DNA of 64,000 bases from Trachythela sp. YZ-2020 (taxonomy: Eukaryota > Cnidaria > Anthozoa > Malacalcyonacea > Clavulariidae), in the NCBI GenBank assembly GCA_016169945.1, contig JADLSH010000184.1, positions 2,418,001 through 2,482,000 on the forward strand. Reading direction: 5' to 3'. Positions 54,734-64,000 of this stretch are shown piece after piece. Each line of letters starts with the position of its first letter. The first letter of the stretch is position 1. The position numbers and the translations under genes are program-made. The notes under the pieces were generated by a model, which had not been told where the DNA came from, searched no databases, and saw only the letters and a program-made list of their open reading frames with translations.

Positions 54734-57412
54734 TTAAGTCATTTCAAAGGTTGGCGCAGCAGTATTTCGTCTGAAGCCGATGTTCCACCGATCCTTGTAA
54801 AGATTCAGGGCCTTCTTGTTAAACAGGAACGCCATTCCAATGTACAGACCTTGTAGACAAACAAAAGCAACAAACAAATAATCGAATGCTTCTACATCAG
54901 GAAACAGCCCACCAAAGAACACAAACAGCCAGGGAAAACCGACCAACGTTGCAAGTTTTGTGCAGATGAGAAGATTTTGTTTTCCTTCCTGGCGTTGTAA
55001 GGTCTGTCTGTTCTTCTCATGACGAAATAACCAACGTGCTGTTTGGATAAATGTGTAGATATTATAGAGAAGTGATATAACCATGGGTAATAAGAATAAA
55101 TACAGCTTAGCGTTAAAAGTTCCCAACCAACAGTTTGTTCCGTAATCCACTACGAACGCTTCAGTTTCGTCCAAGGTGACACAAATTGCGACAAATAGGG
55201 CAGGAGTTAGCCACACAAATGCAGAATACTTGATAAACCTCCGCCAAGATTTGTTGGCAACTCTTCCAACGAAAGGTTGTGAGAAAACGTGGTAAGAATG
55301 ATACGAAATGATGGACATTGCCAAAAACGATACTTGCAAAAGATAATGTTTCAAAATCGCAAAAACTTTACACGTTGTCCCGTTAAAATGACTGGTCCCT
55401 ATCAACCATACGAGATGTGACAGCAACATTGAGAAACTTAAGTTCATTAAATTCATTCCTGGAACCGTCCTTAATTCTTGAAATATTCCATAAGTTATCA
55501 ACAGTAGTATTAAGCAAATAATGGAGACACTGAAACACGTTCTTGACAGAATTCGTAGTCCATAACTTCTCGTGTTTGTACTGTATTTTGTTTCAGTTTG
55601 ATTAAAAGTATCTTTAAACGGTAAACAAACGGCAAACGTTGCTGAAACATTGTTTTCAGTATGAGAAATGTCTTTAAGTAGATATTCCCCGAAATTGAAG
55701 ATATTTTCTGTTGCAATGTGATAAATTGACAAATTATAGAAAAGCACGTATTCTTCTGGTCTTAAAGGCACGTAAAACCTTCTATACAATCTGAAAGGAC
55801 CAGTTTACGACATAATGTAATATTCCCGCCATCTTCTTTAACTAAAGTATAATCCTCAAGTAAAACTATTTTTCCGCTACGAAGAGAAGCCACGTTTCCA
55901 TTCCAGTCAATTTTGTATTCATGTGATTGAAACTTCTGTTCGCCGTAGCATGAAAGCTGTTTTGAAATCACTTTGATCACAGAGAAACTGTTTTCTTTCG
56001 AAGATACGTTAAAATTTCCAGTAAAGTTTAAAAGTCCCAAGAATGCAGCGATTTCATGTGAAACATTAAAGATAGTGTTGTGTTGGTTCGCCAATATTAA
56101 GTTTTGATATGCCGTCAATGTAAAACGAAATGTTCCGACGAGTAAATCGTTCCTCTTGTCTTGCCTGTGTAAAATAATACTTGAAATTTGATCGTTAAGG
56201 AGTGAAAACCGAGAGGTCAACGCTAACCTTAAATCATTTTCTAGCTTCATATTTATTCCTGTTCTGCCTCTGGGCTGTGTAAACCATAATAGTATCAAAT
56301 AATCGTTCGTTCGTATATATTTCCGTATCCTGGAACGCGACATAATATGCCCTTTTCGACAGAACTTTAAGCTAGTATCGTAGACCGTACCAGAGGGACA
56401 GTCCTCTGAGACGACCGTTGTTGTTGGTATTTCACCCGCGTTTCTTAAGTTAAACACAATAGAAAATCCTTCCGAGATTTTTCCTGCACACAATACGACC
56501 TTTTTATAAGAGGTGATGTCATAATATCCATTACACGTCGCGCATGCGCGGTTCTTAAAGAAAGAAATACCCATTGTTGTAACGACTTCGACCGGACCTT
56601 CAACACAAGCCTTGTATAAGGATGTATCGTTTGTTGAGGTACTGTTCGTTAAACTACAGTTGTCTATATAATTCTTTCCAAAACAGAATCTCCGATGTTG
56701 TCCATTCCCAGGTGAAACATACCTAAACCTCCCCCCGTTGTTCTCAATAAACTTCAGCCTCAAATTCAGGTCGAATTCCTTGGAAGGTATGACGTATGTG
56801 AAAACACCAACATCCCACGAAGTGTAATTTTCCACCCCATTACACAGAGCACAGTATTTATTCCGATATGTTCGGGCATTCGCTCCTACCACCGGAATAT
56901 AGTCCTCTACGGGGTACGAGAATTCCGATGGGGCATTCTCACATTTTCTCCTCAGTTCATCCAAAGGCCAGTTTGATGGGCATTTAGGAATCATCCAAAC
57001 TCCAGTCGCCCCTTCGATGGAATGCGGCCAATATCTCATATTGAACTCGACACATTTCCACATCGAAGTTTTATCTTCGAGCAATTCCTGTCGGCCGCAT
57101 TTCTTTTCATAATCTGGGCAGCAATCGGAAAAATATAGCAAGCTTCGTCGCAGTAACAACCATGCTCAACTTGAAATACCGTCTTATTTCCGGTACACTG
57201 AGAGTCGCTACAGTTACAAGTACTGGCATTCCTCGACGAAATCTTTCCTGCTGAAACCAATCCAACCTTTCTGTGAGATCAGTACGCTTCAATGTTCTGG
57301 ACGCATTCCATCGAACGTTATGATGCGTTGAGGCACAGTACACGAATACACATGTAATCAAAATAAACAAGCCCAGAGAACGGTTATTAAAACTTGCTTT
57401 CGATAGATCCAT
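54734..57412 (-). pseudogene. Receptor copy 2, two frameshifts
   Basis: Same layout as copies 1 and 3 but split into three frames: 57412 to about 57130 (signal peptide to the start of the somatomedin-B part), about 57159-55762 (rest of the extracellular region) and 55789-54734 (stalk end plus 7TM). Against copies 1 and 3, about 4 bases are missing near 57130-57140 and one base near 55775. The stalk also lacks some 20 residues of the Ser/Asn-rich part before the first membrane segment. Outside these points the frame is well kept, with no internal stops in a 465- and a 351-codon stretch, so inactivation looks recent. A sequencing or assembly error cannot be excluded. Confidence 0.8.
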
Positions 57413-60347
57413 TACGCTACTGGCTCTCTTTCATGGGCTCTTTATTTTGAATGCACGCAAACATATGGACAAACACCATCAACGATCAGTGCTTTATATA
57501 TCAAAAGTGTTGTTTTTATAAAAAAGCTGATATTAACATATATACAGAAGCTTCCGTTATTAATGACTCATGGTTCCCATTACCTATCATTGATATAAAA
57601 AGCTGAGATTTGCAAATAAAGAAGCTTCTGTTACTGAGAACTCATCCTATTAATATCAAAGCCAAAGGCGCGTGACGATAATATGGTCAATTATTTTTTC
57701 ATCGCCAGCTCGCATTGGCACGATATATACGATGGTTGTCCAATATACTGTTGCATTTCGAGAATTGTGAAAATTCGAAAGTCATAATTTAAGAGTCGCG
57801 TTTTGGAAAAACATATGTACTAGGACTAGGTATATCCACAAGTTCCGCATTGACTCTTTACTCTGAAAACTGTCCACGATTAGTGCTTTATCATTGTTAT
57901 AAAGCTGAGATTTGCAAATAAAGAAGCTTCTGTTATTGATGACTGTTCCTATTAATATCGAAGGCGCATGACGATAATATAGTCAATTATTTTTGCCATC
58001 GCCAACTCGCATTGGCACAATATACGCGATGGTTGTCAAACATGTTTCTTCGACATTTTGTTGAAAACATATTTCCCTTGTAACAGAAATTTCCAATACG
58101 AAAGCTTCCACTACACAGCAATAAATGTAAAAATAAATGTCGAGTAAAAACATTGAAGTTTGTGGGCGGACTCATCATATGCATTTTCTTTTGAAAAGAG
58201 TAAAAAGACCTTTGAACCTTTCCGGTCAAGTAGCAATCAGAAAGACTTTATTTTCATTTCGTATTGGCTGAAGACAGCTGAATACCACAAGGAGCGACTG
58301 CTGAATACCACAAGGAGCGACTGCTGAATACCCCAAGGAGCGAATTAGTCAAGATGAGTCAAGCAAATCGAGTCAATGAGAAAGGAGAACATTTTTTTAA
58401 CCAGCCAATCAGAAAGCTCGAATATTGCCCAAATGAGTCAGACTCCCGCAAAAGTCAAAATGCAAATGAACCAATCAAATGGCTAGAATCCGCCACAGAT
58501 TAGTCAAAACTCACGCAGATAACCGCTATTTTGACTTTTTTACTGCAGGCTCGGCCGTTGCACGAAATTGATAACTGGAGTATTTTTTAATATTAAGTAC
58601 TTCATTGTCGGCTGCCGCTGCATTAAATATGACAACTGGACTATGTATTTTTATATCTGCGCAATTTTTACCTGACTAGTTTGACTACCCCTAGGTTATA
58701 TGCTCCCATGTAGCCAAATGCACCTCACGAAATTCGTACGACTCCTTAGATTCGTGAAATATCACGACTCATGACGATTAGTGACAAATTCCTGTCGATA
58801 TATAACATAAATGCTATAAAACATATATATGGCTTTGGCCGTGTGGCCATCTGCATAAATTATAAAGCGCGCAATCTGGTACCAATGCTAGACAGATACT
58901 ACAATACTAGGTTTTTTAAAAAGGTGTGTAATTATACACACCTTAATAAGATGTGCAAATTGCTTGTCGCTAAATTACACACCTTTTGGCGTGCTTTTAT
59001 ACACGCCTTAGAAGGTGTGGCAAAATTACATATATTTTCCTGGATACACATCTTGCAAATACACATTAGGTGCGTAATGTCCTATTCGCGCTATTTCATA
59101 TGGCGTAGTAGAACTGCGCTTCTGAATCTATTTAACAGCAGAAAAGTTAAAATCATACGATTCAGAGTGTTATGCTTCATTTTTCCAATTTTCTTATTAT
59201 GTATACCAATACTGGCCAGTGAGCTTTATATATATATCTGAAGTGAGAACTCGCGTCCAAAACGTGAAGTCAAAGATGGCGGAAATTGACGTCCAGTGCC
59301 AGTCCCTTTCTATTGTTTTTGTCTGCGCGGTTTGCACAAGTCGGCAAGGAGTGTGCCAAAATTTCATGTTCTTACTTCGATTTAAAGAATAACATTATGA
59401 TTTTATGAACTAATAACTTGATTAGCGATGCGATCTCGAAGCCTCTCAAGTGGTCTCCATCCTAAATATCTGTGACAGTAATTCATTCAGATGTCAAACC
59501 TTTATATTTACTTCGTCAAAGAGTAACCATTATACAAATTATGGATAAATTTAGTTAACTTGACTATGTCATATAGGAGTTAAAGCCTCACGACACGCTT
59601 GAGGGCAACAGTCATACCTCACAGTTTAAACATAAACGTCCATTTCCTTCCTGTTGCTTTACAACATAAAGTTGTTTTGCATGGCGTACGACGGTTGACG
59701 TTTCAACCTCAAGCTTAAATTCCCTATTAGCCAACTACATAACCCAAAAACTAACTATAGCATAACTAAATACACGCAATTACACAACTAAAAGCATTGA
59801 TATTTCAATAACAACAAAATATTGGACATCTTGAAGAGGGTCGTGAAGGGTAAAATGGGTGCTGACATTTGCCTAATTTTTCATCGGGAAAATAGGAGTT
59901 CTACCACTGGGAATGCGATTTGCAACAACAATTTTGCTGTTGGGAAAGGGTTTTGGCAAATCAGAGTCTGGTGACTGGGATTTAGACTAAATTTTGGCTT
60001 GGAGATTGGGATATACCCCCATCCCCCTCCCCTTCTAAGGACCATCGTGAACATATTTACGCATATACATGAATGTTCGGGTCGTTTTCAGGATTATAAG
60101 AGTTAATGTTTATGTGTAGTAATATTAAGTAAAACTGAGTAGAATAATGAATGTAATATGTGTAGTAATAATGATTGAAGTAAAAGTGATTTAAAGCCTT
60201 AAATCGAGTCTTAACCTTGCCCGAGCATAACCAAGACAGGACTAAGGTTGGCCTACGCAAGGTCAAAGTTTGTTCACACCACAAAAATCATTGCTCAGGC
60301 CGGACAAAGTCTCGCTGTGTAAACACGGCTTTAGTACACTTATTTCG
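57413..60347. other. Intergenic within the receptor array
   Basis: Promoter of copy 2 (TATA-like CTTTATA complement at 57492-57498). 57540-57680 and 57890-57990 are related copies (AGCTGAGATTTGCAAATAAAGAAGC). Three tandem 22-bp units (CTGAATACCACAAGGAGCGACTG) lie at about 58270-58345. 59225-59360 matches 5063-5240 near the CTHRC1-like exon 1 donor (AAAGATGGCGGAAATTGACGTC; GCGCGGTTTGCACAAG). The 156-codon frame at 58771-59241 is a low-complexity repeat, not a gene. Confidence 0.5.
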
Positions 60348-63017
60348 TTAAGTCATCTCAAAAGTTGGCGTAGTAGTATTTCCTCTGGAGCCGATGTTCC
60401 ACCGATTCTTGTAAAGATTCAAGGTCTTCTTTTTAAACAGGAACGCCATTCCAATGTACAGTCCTTGTAGACAAGAAAAGACAACAAACAAATATTCGAA
60501 TGCTTCTACATCAGGAAACAGCACACCAAAGAACGCGAACAGCCAGGGAAAACCTACCAATGTTGCAAGTTTTGTGCAGATGAGAAGATTTTGTTTTCCT
60601 TCGTTATGTATTAAGGTCTGTCTGTTCCTCTCAAGACGTGATAAAATCACTGCTATTTGGATAAATGTATAAGAATAAATAGCCAGGGGTAATAAGAATA
60701 AATACAGCTTAGCGTTTACAGTTCCCAACCAACAGTTTGTTCCATAATCCACTGGGAATGCTTCAGTCTTGTCCAAGGTGACACAAATTGCGACAAATAT
60801 GGCAGGTGTTAGCCAAACGAATGCTGAATACTTGATAAACCTTCGCCAAGATGTATTGGCAGCTCTTCCAACGAAAGGTTGTGAGAAAACGTGATGAGAA
60901 TGATACGAAATCACAGACATTGCTAAGAAGGATACTTGGAAAAGACAGTGTCCCAAAATTGCAAAAACTTTACATGCTCTTGTCCCTATCAACCATACGA
61001 GATGTGACAGCAACATTGAGAGGCTTAAGTTCATTAAATTCATTCCTGGAACGGTTCTCAACTCTTGAAATAGTCCATAAGTTATCAAAAGTAGCATTAA
61101 GCAAATTATGGAGACACTGAAACCAATTAATGTCAGAATTCGCAGTCCATAACTTGTCGCGTTTGTACTGTATTTCGTTTCAGTTTTATTAAAAGTATTC
61201 TTAAACGGTAAACAAACGGCAATCGTTGAATTTCTTGATAAAATAGAATTTTTAGTTGCATTAGAAATGTTGCTATTTCCTTTGTTTTCACCAATTATAT
61301 ACTCGCCAAAACTGAAGATACTCTCTGTTGCATTGTAATAAACTGACAAATTAGGGAAAATCACGTATTCGCTCGGTCTTAAAGGCACGTAAGCACCTTC
61401 TATACAATCTGAAAGGACAAGTTTACGACATAATGTAATATTTCCGCCTTTTTCTCTAATTAAAATGTAATTCTCAAGTAAAAATATTTCCCCCGTTTTG
61501 TTTACTACAAAGCTTCCATTTTTCTCATCGATTTTGTATTCATGTGATTGAAACTTCCCTCCGCCGTAGCATGAAAGCTGTTTTGAAAATACTTTGATCA
61601 CAGAGAAACTGTTTTCTTTCCAAGAGAGAGAAAAACTTGTAGTAAAGTTGAAAAGTTTCAAGAATGCAGTGTTTTCTTGTGTGATATGAAAGTTAGTCTT
61701 GTGTTCGTTGGCCAATATTAAGTTTTGAAATGGTCTCAATTTTAAACGGAATGTTGCAACGAGTATGTTGCTCATCATGCCTTGCTTGTGGAAAGCAATT
61801 CTTGAAATTTGATTGCTTTGAAACGAGAACCCGGAAATCAACGCTGACTTCAAATAATTTTCTAGCTTTGAATTCGTTTCTGTGCTGCCTCGAGACTGTT
61901 CAAACCACAATAGTATCAAATACTCGCTCGTTAGTTTACCACTAGAAGAAATAATATACCCTTCGCGACAGAACTTTAAGGTAGTATCGTAGACCGTTCC
62001 AAAGGGACATTTTGCTGAGAATACCGTTTGAGTGGTTGATATTCCACTTGCTTTTCTTACGCTAAACACCAGTGAAAACCGTTCGACTTCGATTGAACAT
62101 GTCAGGAACGACAGCTCGCTTCCAACTCTATATCCATTACATATCACGCATGCGAGGTTTTTAAACAGGTAATCACCCCCGTAGCTGAAGTGGACTCCAA
62201 CCGGACCTTCAACACAGGCCTTGTATAAGGATGTGTCGTTTGTTAAGGTTTCGTTTGTTAAACTACAGTTGTCTATGTAATTTCTTCCAAAACAATATCT
62301 TCTAGGATGAACCCTGGATGAAATAGAGTCAATGCTCCCCTCGTTGTTCACAATAAACTTTAGCTTAGCGTTCAGGTCAAATTCCTCGGGAGGTACAACG
62401 TGTGTAGAAACCTCTATATCCCACGAAGTGTAATTTTCCACCCCATTACACGAAGCACAGTATTTATTCCGATATGTCCGGGAATTCGCTCCTACCACAG
62501 GAATATAGTCTTCTATAGGGTAAGAGAATTTCGATGGGGCATTCTCACATCTTGTCCTCAGCTCGTCCAAAGGCCAGTCTGATGGACATTTAGAAATCAT
62601 CCAAACTCCAGTCTCTACTGGACGGGAAATGTATTTGCACGGCGAATCCGGATTCATCGCAATACATTTCCACATCGAAGTTTTAGGTTCCAGCAATTTC
62701 TGCCGACCGCATTTCTTTTCATAATCTGGGCAGCAATCAAAGAATATTTTATAGCAAGCTTCGTCGTAGTAACAAACAATCTTATGGTGAAATACAGTCT
62801 CGTTCTCGGTACATTTTTTGTCATGGTAGTTAATTTCACGATGAAATCTTTCCTGGTGAAACAATCCCGATCTTTCTGCGAGGTTAATACGCTTCATCGT
62901 GCCGGATTCATTCCTTCGAAGGTTATTCTGTGTTAAGCCAGAGTTTATAAATACACATGTAATCAAAAGAAATGAACCCAGGAAACTGCTAGAAAAAACT
63001 GTTTTTGATAGATCCAT
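60348..63017 (-). CDS. Intronless somatomedin-B-like / secretin-clan 7TM receptor, copy 3
   Basis: 889 residues, starting MDLSKTVFSSSFLGSFLLIT (signal peptide). The somatomedin-B-like segment reads CYYDEACYKIFFDCCPDYEKKC at about residues 82-103. The glycosylated stalk and 7TM block are highly similar to copy 1 (for example FGEYIIGENKGNSNISNATK; LRTVPGMNLMNLSLSMLLSH). Two in-frame deletions relative to copy 1: SHFTGTT is lost before the TM3 cysteine (LIGTRACKVF), and about four residues are lost in TM5 (LPLAIYSYTFIQIA). These may affect folding of the first extracellular loop and TM5. The reading frame is intact. A TATA-like TATAAAG on the minus strand lies at 63101-63107, about 85 bases upstream. 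Confidence 0.85.
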   Translation of the reverse strand: MDLSKTVFSSSFLGSFLLITCVFINSGLTQNNLRRNESGTMKRINLAERSGLFHQERFHREINYHDKKCTENETVFHHKIVCYYDEACYKIFFDCCPDYEKKCGRQKLLEPKTSMWKCIAMNPDSPCKYISRPVETGVWMISKCPSDWPLDELRTRCENAPSKFSYPIEDYIPVVGANSRTYRNKYCASCNGVENYTSWDIEVSTHVVPPEEFDLNAKLKFIVNNEGSIDSISSRVHPRRYCFGRNYIDNCSLTNETLTNDTSLYKACVEGPVGVHFSYGGDYLFKNLACVICNGYRVGSELSFLTCSIEVERFSLVFSVRKASGISTTQTVFSAKCPFGTVYDTTLKFCREGYIISSSGKLTSEYLILLWFEQSRGSTETNSKLENYLKSALISGFSFQSNQISRIAFHKQGMMSNILVATFRLKLRPFQNLILANEHKTNFHITQENTAFLKLFNFTTSFSLSWKENSFSVIKVFSKQLSCYGGGKFQSHEYKIDEKNGSFVVNKTGEIFLLENYILIREKGGNITLCRKLVLSDCIEGAYVPLRPSEYVIFPNLSVYYNATESIFSFGEYIIGENKGNSNISNATKNSILSRNSTIAVCLPFKNTFNKTETKYSTNATSYGLRILTLIGFSVSIICLMLLLITYGLFQELRTVPGMNLMNLSLSMLLSHLVWLIGTRACKVFAILGHCLFQVSFLAMSVISYHSHHVFSQPFVGRAANTSWRRFIKYSAFVWLTPAIFVAICVTLDKTEAFPVDYGTNCWLGTVNAKLYLFLLPLAIYSYTFIQIAVILSRLERNRQTLIHNEGKQNLLICTKLATLVGFPWLFAFFGVLFPDVEAFEYLFVVFSCLQGLYIGMAFLFKKKTLNLYKNRWNIGSRGNTTTPTFEMT

Positions 63018-63100
63018 TACGCTATCAGCTTTCTCTCATGGGCTCTTCACTCTGAATACACGAAAATATATGATCGAACACCGTCAACGTTAGATCAGTG

Positions 63101-63107
63101 CTTTATA
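63101..63107 (-). promoter_or_regulatory. TATA box of receptor copy 3
   Basis: TATAAAG on the minus strand within the block GATCAGTGCTTTATAT, which is conserved before copy 2 (57492-57498) and, as GATTATATATCA, before copy 1. Confidence 0.55.
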
Positions 63108-64000
63108 TGTCATAAGTGTTGTGCCTTCAGTGATCCTATATTAGCCAATCAGCATTCAGCAGGTGTACTACAAAATCCTCGCCCCAGCTCTCTACTATTG
63201 TTTATATAGGGCGTTATATACTAACTATAACTTATAAGAATATTAAGTTAGCTTTACGAAAACTTCTGAATGTAACAAAAAATGTCAAGACTCAAGGAAA
63301 GATTTTGGTGACGTAACATTTATATTACCTAGCCAAGCATAATCTGCATTAGGGTGACTGACTTAGATTGTACATGTGAAAGGTCAATGTTCTCTTCACA
63401 CAAAGCTGCTTATAAGATAAATTTGTGGAAAAATTGTTTCTCAAACTTTGACATTTTCACGTGCAGCTAGTCTCACAAACTGTCACGCTTGACGGAAGTA
63501 ATGAATATAATATTTACCTTGGGCCGAAATAATGTTTACGTTACTAGAGTGTTGTAGCAAAAATTCATTATCTTTTCCACGTTATTCTAAATAATGTTTG
63601 CTAGTTGAACGTTTTCACCTGTCAACCAAGCAAACATCTTTCTATCTTTTATAATTGATTTTAAAATTGATGATTCTATTTCATTATCATAAATTTATCC
63701 TAAATTGGCTAAAATGTAGATTTCATAGAAGCCGTTCCGTAACATGCATGTGTGATATCATAGTCCCAAAAATACAGTGTCTGGAAACGCGGCAAACTTG
63801 AAAGTTTATAGCCATGTCCGTGGGTTGATGTTTAGTGTGTACTGAGAGTGCACGTTTTCTTTGTTTTACAAATGTTAATATTCAGCTGCACGGAGTTTAT
63901 TGGCTGCTTCCTTTATTATGCTAAGAGAACATTGTGTTTACAGAGCGTGAAGGTGCACAAACATGAACAAAAACATAGAACAAAAGCTTTAGATGCGTTT
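63108..64000. other. Intergenic, nothing recognised
   Basis: No coding exon, RNA gene or clear transposon structure seen to the window end. Confidence 0.5.

Noticed and set aside
58771..59241. 156-codon open frame
   Set aside because: It crosses short internal repeats (ACACACCTT / AAGGTGT-type) and has no domain, no homologue I recognise and no promoter support.

Overview
The window is animal nuclear DNA. It is AT-rich, has spliced genes with GT-AG introns, and is crowded with palindromic transposons. The gene content (a CTHRC1-like secreted protein, CCDC6, class III alcohol dehydrogenase, an alpha-kleisin, and a local array of somatomedin-B-like 7TM receptors) fits a marine invertebrate, most likely a cnidarian. 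That placement is an inference from gene families and repeat style, not a sequence match.

Layout. (1) 1-21 kb: a minus-strand class III ADH (glutathione-dependent formaldehyde dehydrogenase) with five recognisable exons between 20,851 and 1,051. Its last visible intron is about 17 kb long. Inside that intron, on the opposite strand, sits a complete three-exon CTHRC1-like gene (4,974-12,624). The same intron holds two hAT-like elements, LINE remnants, a 2.1-kb foldback palindrome and a 4.3-kb Polinton-like element (13,684-17,976). (2) 21-34 kb: repeats, then a complete nine-exon CCDC6 homologue on the plus strand (25,034-34,063). Its introns carry a pogo-like MITE, a SINE and a 12-bp minisatellite. 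(3) 34-43 kb: a field of palindromic MITEs and the 3' part of a minus-strand Rad21/Rec8-like kleisin gene, with a 70-bp tandem repeat upstream of its exons. (4) 43.4-46.1 kb: a receptor fragment abutting an orphan ORF and a remnant of a Polinton/adintovirus-type late gene block. (5) 47-63 kb: an array of intronless receptors on the minus strand (two intact, one twice frameshifted, plus promoter-only and 3'-end-only remnants) set in duplicated intergenic DNA.

Most notable: the 4.3-kb element at 13,684-17,976 has matching terminal inverted repeats and a 6-bp target duplication (TCGCTG), as Polintons make. At its core are two divergent genes, a small charged protein and an RNase H-like DxD protein. 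Each is followed 14-19 bases after its stop by a perfect metazoan replication-dependent histone 3' stem-loop, with a GAAAGA purine element downstream and no AATAAA nearby. I infer that this mobile element uses the host histone mRNA 3'-processing route (SLBP/U7), which would tie its expression to S phase. I do not know of this having been described.

All calls come from reading the sequence. No alignments or database searches were run.
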